A stretch of 64,000 bases of DNA from Daphnia carinata. Taxonomy: Eukaryota > Arthropoda > Branchiopoda > Diplostraca > Daphniidae. The translations under genes and the position numbers were made by a program. Location: assembly GCF_022539665.2 (NCBI RefSeq), contig NC_081334.1:4372424-4436423 (forward strand), read 5' to 3'. The notes beneath the pieces were generated by a model. The model was given only the letters and a program-made list of their open reading frames with translations, made no database searches and was not told where the DNA came from. Positions 37,880 through 47,286 of the stretch are shown piece by piece (the stretch's first letter is position 1; each line of letters opens with the position of its first letter).

Positions 37880-38834
37880 GCAACAACAACAACAACAACA
37901 GCAACAGCAACAACAGCAAGCCAACGGGAGCATGAACCGACCGCGGGGCAACAACTACCCTCATCCGGTGCCCAATCCAGCCCTCGCCGAAGGAGCCGCC
38001 ATGGACGCCCAGCTGATTGCCCAATTCCGCGACAACACCCGCACCTCTCCGCTCCGACTGGCCCACCACCACCAGCAACACCTGAGGGGATCGAACAAGC
38101 GCAGCCGCTCCGCTTCGCCGTGGAACCACACCTACATGGAGATCGATTTGAGAAGAGCCGGAGGAGCCCGCAAAACTTTGGCGGAGGAAGCGGAAGAGGA
38201 GAACGGAATGGTGTCGGATCCCGTCTACGAGGAAATCGAGCGCAACGCCGGATGCGGCGGCGGAGATCTCTGTCCGTGCAGCAACAACCAGCAGCACCAG
38301 CTCCAGCGCGGCCCGGCCGTCTTGCACTACCAGCAGGCGTCGGACTTGAGCGACGAGGACCGGAGACAGAACAGCAGCGACGTCAGTCGGCAGTCGTCTC
38401 GCTCCTACGGCGACAGCCGTCCGTTGATCCCACTGCAGCAGCACCACCACCACAACCACGGGCACCATCACCACCAGTTGAGCAGCCAGAGCCAGCCGGG
38501 CGGGACTCACGACCTGTTGACGACCATCAGCTGCGCCTTCAATTCGCCGCACCTGAGGACCAAGCACCGCCATCCGAGTTTGAATCAGTTCGACGCCGCC
38601 CAGCATTCGCACCCGGCCATGCCGCCCATCCACATGGGCTTTGAAGGAGCTCCCCATTTCGACGCCGACCGCTACAGCCAGCGGCCCACATTGTACCCTT
38701 ACGAGCAGGAGACGGGCCTGACGGCTCTCAGCCTCATGAACGGCGAGCGCATCTTTGTGGCCAGTGGTGCCGTGCTGGAGCAGCAACGCAGTCCCGCCAT
38801 CCAGAGGCCCACTCTGCCATTCACGGAATGCTGA
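22088..38834 (+). CDS. Cirl: latrophilin / CIRL-like adhesion G-protein-coupled receptor (9 coding exons)
   Basis: Coding exons: 22088-22202, 31859-32057, 32623-32729, 32937-33503, 34584-36547, 36675-36778, 36900-37272, 37457-37624 and 37698-38834. All junctions are GT..AG with matching phases, giving 4734 nt and 1577 aa. Domain order: signal peptide (about 1-36), galactose-binding lectin (about 48-138), Thr/Ser/Pro-rich linker (to about 350), HRM (355-430), GAIN with GPS (Cys773 to about 813; cleavage expected at His-Leu805/Thr806), seven membrane helices (about 829-1070) and a cytoplasmic tail (1071-1577). The absence of an olfactomedin domain fits invertebrate latrophilins. In that family the receptor sits at the plasma membrane, self-cleaves, signals through a tethered peptide, and acts in mechanosensation and cell adhesion. 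Two poly-Gln tracts, one inside GAIN and one in the tail, are the oddities. No disabling change is seen. Identification rests on strong similarity to the lectin, GPS and 7TM segments of latrophilins; exon ends are my manual calls. Confidence 0.93.
26464..26508. repeat. (TG)n microsatellite, about 45 bp
   Basis: About 22 perfect TG units inside the long Cirl intron, the longest dinucleotide array in the window. Confidence 0.9.
26767..26784 (-). repeat. poly-C tract (18 nt)
   Basis: Eighteen C, that is G18 on the minus strand (the transcript's template strand), within the long Cirl intron. Mononucleotide C runs of this length are unusual; i-motif or G-quadruplex formation is possible. Confidence 0.85.
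30273..30296. repeat. (CT)n microsatellite
   Basis: About 12 CT units in the long Cirl intron. Confidence 0.85.
31550..31583. repeat. C11-T9-AT-C12 pyrimidine tract
   Basis: Two long C runs separated by T9-A-T, about 275 bp upstream of the first lectin exon of Cirl. Paired G tracts on the opposite strand could form a quadruplex. Confidence 0.8.
31859..32057 (+). CDS. Cirl: Cirl exon: first two-thirds of the galactose-binding lectin domain
   Basis: It encodes residues 39-105, starting [14 protein letters not shown]. It contains the family signatures AYACEG, LSC and [13 protein letters not shown], then WSVNC. These Cys and aromatic positions are hallmarks of the SUEL/rhamnose-binding-type lectin of latrophilins. 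Acceptor GCAACAG|GT and donor TCCAA|GTAAGT are clear; phases are 1 in and 2 out. Confidence 0.93.
32623..32729 (+). CDS. Cirl: Cirl exon: C-terminal part of the lectin domain
   Basis: It encodes residues 105-141 and carries [10 protein letters not shown], the [18 protein letters not shown] signature and the last conserved Cys of the fold. Acceptor ATGCATAG and donor TTCCAG|GTAGGT give phases 2 in and 1 out. The 107-bp exon lies after a long C/T-rich polypyrimidine tract. Confidence 0.93.
32937..33503 (+). CDS. Cirl: Cirl exon: Thr/Ser/Pro-rich extracellular linker
   Basis: Residues 141-330 begin with an [12 protein letters not shown]-like segment that also follows the lectin in other arthropod latrophilins. 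They continue as low-complexity Thr, Ser, Ala and Val with runs of Thr encoded by ACG repeats. A mucin-like, O-glycosylated stalk is likely from composition. The exon ends with acidic [14 protein letters not shown] and the donor ACCG|GTAAGC (phase 1). The opposite strand shows open frames of up to 169 aa here, which are shadows of the repetitive codons. Confidence 0.85.
34584..36547 (+). CDS. Cirl: Cirl exon: HRM, GAIN/GPS and TM1-TM6 of the 7TM domain
   Basis: A single 1964-nt exon for residues 330-984. [21 protein letters not shown], then [19 protein letters not shown] follows and carries a His-rich segment and a Q6-H-Q12 tract (residues 703-721). The GPS reads CVFWDY, then [14 protein letters not shown], with HL/T cleavage at 805/806 and an intact tethered agonist. 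The first helix begins near residue 829 ([19 protein letters not shown]); the later helices include [14 protein letters not shown] and [20 protein letters not shown]. The exon ends inside a membrane helix with phase 0 (GCT|GTAAGT). The acceptor follows a run of AAAAC repeats, an unusually purine-rich tract for a 3' splice site, so the exact 5' end is a little less certain than the rest. Confidence 0.92.
36675..36778 (+). CDS. Cirl: Cirl exon: end of a 7TM helix and following intracellular loop
   Basis: Residues 985-1019: [16 protein letters not shown] followed by a basic loop with [13 protein letters not shown]. Acceptor GAAACAG and donor GCCAG|GTACAT; phases 0 in and 2 out. Introns of this length with poly-T tracts flank it on both sides. 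Confidence 0.9.
36900..37272 (+). CDS. Cirl: Cirl exon: final two transmembrane helices and start of the cytoplasmic tail
   Basis: Residues 1019-1143 contain [19 protein letters not shown] and [18 protein letters not shown], the characteristic last two helices of latrophilin-type adhesion GPCRs. These are followed by a juxtamembrane [13 protein letters not shown] and a Ser/Thr-rich tail. Phases are 2 in and 0 out (ACT|GTAAGT). Confidence 0.92.
37324..37366 (+). repeat. poly-T tract (43 nt) in a Cirl intron
   Basis: The longest homopolymer in the window, about 90 bp upstream of the acceptor of the next exon. Length polymorphism or assembly error is likely at such a run. Confidence 0.9.
37457..37624 (+). 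CDS. Cirl: Cirl exon: cytoplasmic tail segment (56 aa)
   Basis: Residues 1144-1199, starting [15 protein letters not shown] and continuing Asn/Ser/Gln-rich. Both boundaries are phase 0 and the length is a multiple of three, so skipping this exon would keep the frame. It is a candidate cassette exon (inference). Acceptor ATGCAG, donor GAG|GTAAAT. Confidence 0.85.
37698..38834 (+). CDS. Cirl: Cirl last coding exon: Gln/His-rich cytoplasmic tail and stop
   Basis: Residues 1200-1577. A run of 25 uninterrupted Gln (1249-1273) is encoded by mixed CAG/CAA codons. Later come [20 protein letters not shown], a His-rich block, and the C-terminus RPTLPFTEC before TGA at 38832-38834. The last three residues, Thr-Glu-Cys, only loosely resemble a class I PDZ ligand. 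The minus-strand 428-aa open frame over this exon is a poly-Leu shadow of the CAG codons. Confidence 0.9.
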
Positions 38835-39190
38835 ACGCGTTTTCCAAACGACGAAGAAGATGGAAAAAAAAAGGGGAAAAAAAAAAAAAAGGTAATGATC
38901 GGAGTTAGAGGAAGAGGGATGTTTGCCATGACCAGAGATGATTCCCACTGGAAAAAAAAAAAAAGAAAATTTCTCATCATGTGATACATAAAAACTTTGC
39001 GTATGTAAATAATCAGAGGCAAAGAAGAGAATTTCTCATCTTCTTTCTTTCATTTTTTCTGTTGAAGAAACGGAAAGAAACGAAGAAAAAAAAAAAACAA
39101 GATTTATATTTAAACAAGCGTTTTCATTGTCGTTGTCTCCCGTTTCCCCTGAATGTCCTGAGTTGATTGACGTGTTTTTTAGTCAAATTT

Positions 39191-39222
<32 letters not shown>

Positions 39223-39400
39223 ACAAAAACAAGAGAGAAAAAAAAAAAAGAAGCAGAATTATATCATCCCTCGTCTCCCCAAATCTTCTCCCCTCCAATT
39301 GACTTGATTATTCCGTGTTATAATTGTGTTTGGCTCCCGTTTACTCCAATTGTGTCGACGAAGAAAAATATTTAACAAAAAAAAATCATTTAACTAAGAC
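38835..39400 (+). other. Cirl: probable Cirl 3' untranslated region
   Basis: AT-rich, A-tract-containing sequence after the Cirl stop codon, without an open frame of note. I do not see a canonical AATAAA close by, so the cleavage site is undefined. An (AT)n/(AC)n stretch lies at about 39190-39221. Confidence 0.4.
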
Positions 39401-39853
39401 GACCCTGCCAACTTGTACTGTTTTCGTGTATAATGTCGATTGCGACGTGCCTGTGTCTATGTTTTCGGTGGGCGCTGTTCGGCTTTGATAAATATGGCGG
39501 ACTTTTTTTTCTGTTTGTTTTGTTCTTTTTTGTACAAAATTCGAAAATTCCTGAAAATTTGTTTGTTTCTTTGTGTTTGACAAATACACAACTTGGTCTG
39601 AACTGTATTTGGTGTTGTGGCGATCTCATTTTTGGTTTCGACGTAAAATGCGTCATTGCCACAACAACCTAATGGCGAGCAGGAAAATCGAAAAAGGAAA
39701 CAAAAAACGAAAAAGGGAAAGAAACGAAGTCGATTCCTTAAAAAAGAACACCCTGTAGAAAAATTGTGGAGTTTGACGCACAACTGACGGCGTGAAAGAA
39801 AAACATCTGTCTGAGAAAAAAAAATTGATTTTCGGCTATATGAGCTATTGGTA
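39401..39853. other. non-coding transition between Cirl and the repeat/pseudogene region
   Basis: No gene is seen. Long homopolymers stop here, marking a change in sequence texture. Confidence 0.5.
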
Positions 39854-39983
39854 TTCGAAAAGGCAAATGGCCTGAGTCCTGTCTTTGATTTTCCAAGCCA
39901 GCCAAGCCGTTGTCTGGTCTTGGAAAAGGCAAGGGGTCTCATGGCTTCGATTTTTCGAGCCAGCCAAGCCATTTCCTGACCAC
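39854..39983 (+). repeat. imperfect tandem duplication, two units of about 65 bp
   Basis: Unit 1 (39854-39919) and unit 2 (39920-39983) share TTSGAAAAGGCAA, a TTCGATTTT-like stretch, AGCCAGCCAAGCC and a terminal CTGRYC, with scattered substitutions. It is probably a fragment of an older repeat. Confidence 0.65.
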
Positions 39984-40076
39984 TGGTTCAGGAGATCGAA
40001 AGTAAGTGTTCGTCGAATTTTTCCAAGTCCAGAACTCATTCCTAAAATCACTATAAAAAAAAGTAGAATTAAAATA

Positions 40077-40148
40077 TGTGAAATAGCTCAATGGAAGAGC
40101 ATCGGCTTCAGAAGCTGAAGGTCTGAGGTTCAATACCCAAAGTCGCCA
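40077..40148 (+). pseudogene. tRNA-like sequence (anticodon-loop CAG), degraded
   Basis: A 72-nt tRNA-like fold. It has an A box TAGCTCAATGG, a D stem GCTC/GAGC, and an anticodon arm TCGGC-TTCAGAA-GCTGA, which would put CAG in the anticodon. The B-box-like element is GGTTCAATACC. The T stem has two mismatches and the acceptor stem pairs poorly. A Leu(CAG) tRNA should also have a long variable arm, which is absent. I read it as a decayed tRNA or the tRNA-derived head of a SINE. It lies about 50 bp from the SINE-like element on the other strand. Confidence 0.5.
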
Positions 40149-40199
40149 CGACATGCTTTTTTTCACAACTCACCTTTAAATGTCGAAATAACGAAAAAT

Positions 40200-40405
40200 C
40201 GCAAAAATTCATTTCTCTCGACCATCGGATCCCTTCCGCCCAGATTTTTTCTGGGCAGGAAATTTCTTCGACCGCTCGTTGGCGGTGAAGCAATATTTTC
40301 TAGCCCAGGATTCGAACCACAGACCATAGACATTCTAGGACAGCATGCTACCATTATGCCATAACCATCCTTACATACATAGTTTTAGATTTCGATAGCT
40401 ATTTA
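40200..40405 (-). mobile_element. tRNA-derived SINE-like element, copy 1
   Basis: On the minus strand a perfect Pol III B box GGTTCGAATCC (40318-40308) follows an A-box-like GGCATAATGGTAG at the expected distance. The body then runs through a CGCCAACGAGCGG-like stem and a TCGAGAGAAAT end. The same arrangement recurs in the same orientation at 55437-55645, with long shared segments including the B-box region and CGACCATC. Two dispersed copies with internal Pol III promoter boxes fit a SINE family. I cannot name the family, and no poly-A tail or target duplication is clear. Confidence 0.65.
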
Positions 40406-40793
40406 GTTAAGAAATAAAGGAAAAAAAAATTTTTCGCGTAAAAAGTGGGGTAGTATAACTTAAAACATTCCAATAAACTATTTTCTTCAACAAAATAAAT
40501 TCCTTCTCTTTTCGGATATCGGGGTTTGCAAAAACAAACACGTTATCAAATTTTTAAAACAAACATTGCAAGATAGTTCCACGGTGTTCTTGGATAAGAA
40601 TTTTGGTTTTGGATTGCTCCAAAATATGACGACGACGTGAACGGACATTGAGTTAACCCCCACTCTCTTCAACTTCTATAAGCAAGGCAGCAAATCCAGG
40701 TTTATCGCCGAACTAGATCATAAAATAGACAATAACATGGTAGATAAGTAACAAAAATTACCTAGGTCTAAACTTACTCAGCGCATATCTCAA

Positions 40794-43120
<2,327 letters not shown>

Positions 43121-44129
43121 CGAACGCCAGTACAAAAGAAACAAAACTACTTTATGTAAAATTCCTTCTAATACTGGCTGCACAAGTAGAATTGCCAGCG
43201 TTCCATTTCACTAGAACATCAATACTTGAACATGAAATGAAAAGTTTAGATTGATATTACGTAGTTGCTAGAAAGTCAGTAAAACAGTTCGACCGTTGTC
43301 GATCAAACGAACTACGTCTTTGCGTGCGCTGCACAACGAATAAATTACGCGGAACGTTCTTGGCTGAACATGGGATCGACATGTTTGATTGTTACTTTGT
43401 TAGACAGGTCTGGCTTTGTGTGCAAATTCTTTCAGTGCAAATAATATCTGTCGTGATGGTTACAGATCAAGTGTACTTTATAGCCAATCATATTTGATCC
43501 AAGATAAACATTTGTATGTGTTTTTCTTGTGTGTGTGCAGTGAACCATATCATTTCGCGTAATCTGGTGGCCGTTAACTTTGTGTGCGTTAGGACGAGAT
43601 GCATTTTGCCGTCAAGATCGTATTATTTTCTCTGGAAAAATTGTCCGAAATAAAGTAAGATAACAACTAGATTGAGTTTTGAAAATTTTGTGTATTTTAA
43701 ACTGGCAGAACAGTTTAAAATAGTTGGTCAATCGAAAAATAAAAGGGAGGACAACAAACAAACAAGCAAAGGAATTTTGCTATATACATAACCGAGTGAT
43801 TGTACAAACCAGAATTGATCATGATAGAGATTCACTGTGCTGGAGAACTCTCTGCGAGCTGATTAATCACCATAATGCTTCGGGGCAAAAATGTCGGCAC
43901 GTAAAAGTCAGTTACGGATAAGCACTTTTATCGGAGATAAGTGTTGTATCTATATCGTCATTTTACATGCGTCCAAATAGCCACGAAGACATCAATGAAT
44001 GAAATAAATCAAAGCATCGACAGAGAGTCTTGAATGTGCTGATGAACGGGATGAGACCAATTCTGGGCTGGTGGTAGATTTCTGTACAGTTTTTTATCGA
44101 AAACAAAAGATGCCAAACTGCATCGACGT
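43121..44129. other. no gene recognised
   Basis: I see no exon with a recognisable domain. Part of the decayed 5' region of the vasa-like pseudogene may lie at the left edge. An open frame of 65 codons at 43724-43921 has no supporting feature. Confidence 0.5.
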
Positions 44130-45260
44130 CTAAACTCGAGGCTCTCCTTGAACACCAGGGGCGATGTAAATGTGAGCATCAGGGCCCAAAAGCTCGCGCT
44201 GAGCTTTCCAAGCTGCCGAACGCCTCCTGTTGGTATGGATGTTACGTTTTTGCTTCCTTGTTAGAGTGGCGTACCAAGCTGGGTCGACTACTCGGGGTTC
44301 AACTTGAACAGAGGGAGCCTCCAGGACAGGTGGAGCATCCAGAGCATCTGAAGCAACCGCCTTCTTCTTCTTCTTGCGATTTCGCTTCTTCTTCTCAGTT
44401 CCAGAAACAACTTCAGAAGGAACAGGGGCCTCAGCAGCCGAAGCTACAACGGGAGGCACCACTTCATCCTCATCAGCGGCTTCAACAACCTCTGCAGCAA
44501 CAGGAAGGTGTTCAATCACCTGTGCAGCATCGACAACTTCCTCAACGGCCTCTACGACAACGACGTCTACGTCAACGACCGGAGCAACTTCAACAAGTTC
44601 TGCAATAGCAGGAACTTCACCTACTTCGTCTGGACGGACAATTGCGACTTCAACAGACAAAGCGGCTTCAACATCTGCGGCAACAGGAAGGTCTTCAATC
44701 ACCTGTGCAGCATCAACATCTTCCTCAACGGCCTCTACGTCAACGACCGGAGCAACTTCAACAACCTCTGCGACAGCAGGAACTTCAACTACTTCGTCTG
44801 GAAGCACATTTGCTGCACCAACAGACGAAGCGGCTTCAACGACCTCTGCAGCAAGGACTTCAACAGCCACATCGGGAACTTCCTCAACTGCGTCTTGACA
44901 TGGAGCGTCTTGAACAGCCTCGGCAGCAGGAACTTCCACGACTTTCGGAGCCTCAATGGATACAGGACTCTTTCGTCCCAGCACAGGTCGAAACGGCTGG
45001 CCATAGTGGCTTTGCGGAACAGGTCTGGCACGGAAAGGTTTAGCCAATTCCTGAACGGGGGGAGATGATTTGAAGGACGTCGCACCGGTGACAGTGGGCG
45101 ATTTCGTCTTCAATTTGGGGCACTGACTCTCCTGGATCGGTTTGCCCTTGGCAGTTGCGGCCGCAGCCGATGGAATTGCTGGCCTCTTGCAGTCAACCTT
45201 GGATTGAACGTGCGCAAACTGCTTCTTCACACCTGGAAGCTTTCGAATAGGCGAATTCAT
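44130..45260 (-). CDS. Val/Ala/Glu-rich internal-repeat protein, unknown function (376 aa)
   Basis: An uninterrupted single-exon ORF on the minus strand. I start it at the ATG 45260-45258 (GAAAATGAA); the frame stays open further upstream to 45335 but contains no earlier ATG. The N-terminal ~100 residues are basic and Pro/Lys-rich (SPIRKLPGVKKQ). Residues about 115-300 are acidic and low-complexity, with two clear ~57-residue repeats. Each has the pattern PDEV.EVPA.AE.VEVAP, then VDAAQVIE.LPVAA. A lysine-rich block ([11 protein letters not shown]) could be a nuclear signal. The C-terminal ~50 residues are basic (WYATLTRKQKRNIHTNRRR). No signal peptide or membrane helix is seen. I recognise no family. 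It lies between two pseudogenes but is itself undamaged. Plus-strand open frames over it are repeat shadows. Confidence 0.6.
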   Translation of the reverse strand: MNSPIRKLPGVKKQFAHVQSKVDCKRPAIPSAAAATAKGKPIQESQCPKLKTKSPTVTGATSFKSSPPVQELAKPFRARPVPQSHYGQPFRPVLGRKSPVSIEAPKVVEVPAAEAVQDAPCQDAVEEVPDVAVEVLAAEVVEAASSVGAANVLPDEVVEVPAVAEVVEVAPVVDVEAVEEDVDAAQVIEDLPVAADVEAALSVEVAIVRPDEVGEVPAIAELVEVAPVVDVDVVVVEAVEEVVDAAQVIEHLPVAAEVVEAADEDEVVPPVVASAAEAPVPSEVVSGTEKKKRNRKKKKKAVASDALDAPPVLEAPSVQVEPRVVDPAWYATLTRKQKRNIHTNRRRSAAWKAQRELLGPDAHIYIAPGVQGEPRV

Positions 45261-45335
45261 TTTCGGAACTTTGCGGGGAAGTTTTCGATACGTGAAATAA
45301 TAAGACTTGGTAGATTTGCAGAATCGAGTTTGCAC

Positions 45336-46304
45336 TTGGAGAGTATATGAAACTCAGAAAAGCTGCGATGAAAATCCGAGCCGAACGCGTTTCTTAAGTA
45401 CGATTTGGCCACGTTCGACATGCATTTCAAGTCGCCATCCTGTCTTGATTTCGCGTTTTTTATTGGTATTTGATTGCAAACGCTCTAATTTCTATGTGAA
45501 ATCAATTGTCTAATGCAGTTACAATTAAAGTTCAATCATTTTCAAAGTCGTGTTCGTTGAGAAAATATATTATTTCATTTTTTAAAAGTATATGTTATTC
45601 ATAGCTGTGTTGTGACGTGTCGTGTTCAAAATAGCGATTATGCGGAACATGTATTCATCGTATCATGGTGTACAAGGATCTAGTATCTAGTACCCATACG
45701 TATGATATGGCAACGGTTATTACGCATAGTGACGTATTCCGCAACCTATACACTACCGATAACACCAAATAATCGATAATTAGTGCCCGTCTGTTTAAAC
45801 GCTTTTTTGAATAAAAAAAATTCTAGTGTTAAATATTTCAATTGGAATAAATTAATTACCGTTTATTAAAATATAATGTTATATTTTTTAAATTTCGAGT
45901 GCTGGGTGATTTTGACTGTTTTTTTTTCCGTTTTTCTACTTGCTTTCGGTTTTCTCATTCCCGGAAAAAAGTTCGAGCTTGAGAAAGAAAATATGAAAGC
46001 CCATGGCTGATTGGCTGTTGGACACGTGATTCGTGTCCTACCTCCAAATTTCGTTACTCCTTATTGCAACTTCCAAAGAATATCCTTGGGCATTCCAAAA
46101 ATTGAATAAAGAATTCAGAAACGTTTTTACATAGCATAGTATCTCACAAACTTTCATGAGGTTCATGATGTTGGTTCCCTTGATTGACACCTTCGTAGTA
46201 TTTCAAGATTTCCAAACACAGTTGATAGTGCGTTTTTATGTTCAGGTATATTGTAGTAATCCGGCAATTTAGGGTAGGATTAATTTATCACGTTTTTTTT
46301 TCAC
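45336..46304. other. no gene recognised
   Basis: Non-coding, AT-rich. It contains the likely 5' flank of the minus-strand repeat-protein gene; no clear TATA or initiator could be assigned. Confidence 0.5.
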
Positions 46305-46426
46305 AGATGACAGCTTAAACAGCTTTTAATGTGGAGCAGGCTGTCCTTCCCTTGCGTCTTGCGTAGAATTTATATTTACGTATGCTAATGTGTGATTACC
46401 TGTTTCAAGGGACCTTCCTGTGTTTT
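46305..46426 (+). repeat. dispersed direct repeat, copy A (left of the rut-like pseudogene)
   Basis: About 122 bp beginning AGATGACAGCTTAAACAG and ending CTTCCTGTGTTTT. It is highly similar to 52745-52878 in the same orientation; both contain GGCTGTCCTTCCCTTGC and TAGAATTTATATTTACGTAT. Copy A lacks a 12-bp stretch present in copy B. Confidence 0.8.
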
Positions 46427-46614
46427 CACTATGTCTTTAATAACGATGAAGCAATTCAATAACTACAATCTGATCTGGAATAGGTATGATGGAATGCTGG
46501 TATGTTATTGCAAGTTCTTTCATACAGAATGGTCAGAATGATTGCATATCTTAATGTAGAATAATGACTTATTGTACTTAATGTACTTCAGTGACTTAAT
46601 GTAGATTACTTTAG

Positions 46615-46706
46615 GGTCGTCAACTTGCGATGAATTGGCAACTCCAAATATTAGACCCAACTCATCCACAGTCGCCAAGGTGGCAAGGTGCGAAATTATT
46701 GGAAAG
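46615..46706 (+). other. exon-like 92-bp ORF segment, unassigned
   Basis: Bounded by an acceptor-like TACTTTAG and a strong donor GGAAAG|GTAAGT, and open in at least two frames. One frame begins GRQLAMNWQLQILDP. I recognise no family, and no neighbouring exon joins it convincingly. It may be a chance match or a remnant of a decayed gene. Confidence 0.2.
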
Positions 46707-47286
46707 GTAAGTGAAAAACAAAATATAATTAATTGTTGCAAATTTTTTTGGGTATTATTGGAAGTAGGGTCAATTAAATCTCAGAGTTGGGTCGTAGGAC
46801 ACTTGCTGACGTCAGGGCTATGGCCTACAAAAACAAATACACTTCGTGGTGAAACTGTAAAATTCACTGACTCATGAATGGGAAAGGAAGCAAGTTATGT
46901 ACTTTAAAGGTTTACATTATTTGTTTTCTGTTTTTGTAAGCACAACATCCTTTTCTAAAGTTTATGCTAATTCTTTGTTTTGTCTGGTGTCTTTGGGCAT
47001 TCATATCTCTTGAATGGATGTGCGGTATATGAAGAATATGCATTCAATCATTATTTATTCTTTGTCGGTAGCTAATTTTATGGTGCTGAATAACAGTACT
47101 TAGGATGATGAGAGGCTTTGAATTCATTATACAAATGCAGCATTTTAAGGTAGGTAATAGCGTGAACTTATATACCTGTTCGACTTTTATCATATAACTT
47201 AAACAATTTTATAACTTCCCCACTTTCCCTCCATCCTCCTTTTTATTTTTGCATCCTCGCTTTTCGCCATCGACATCACGCACAAC

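Noticed and set aside
37662-38948. 428-codon open frame on the minus strand over the last Cirl exon
   Set aside because: It is the antisense shadow of CAG/CAA and Arg/Pro-rich codons of Cirl (poly-Leu strings). The sense frame joins Cirl with correct phase and family-like content.
40077-40148. Functional tRNA-Leu(CAG)
   Set aside because: The acceptor stem pairs at about half its positions, the T stem has two mismatches, and the long variable arm of Leu tRNAs is missing.
44258-45068. Three plus-strand open frames opposite the Val/Ala-rich repeat protein
   Set aside because: Low-complexity Thr/Ser, Gln/Leu or Asn-rich strings mirror the repeats of the minus-strand ORF. Only the minus-strand frame has an ATG in good context, non-repetitive ends and a terminal stop after a basic C-terminus.
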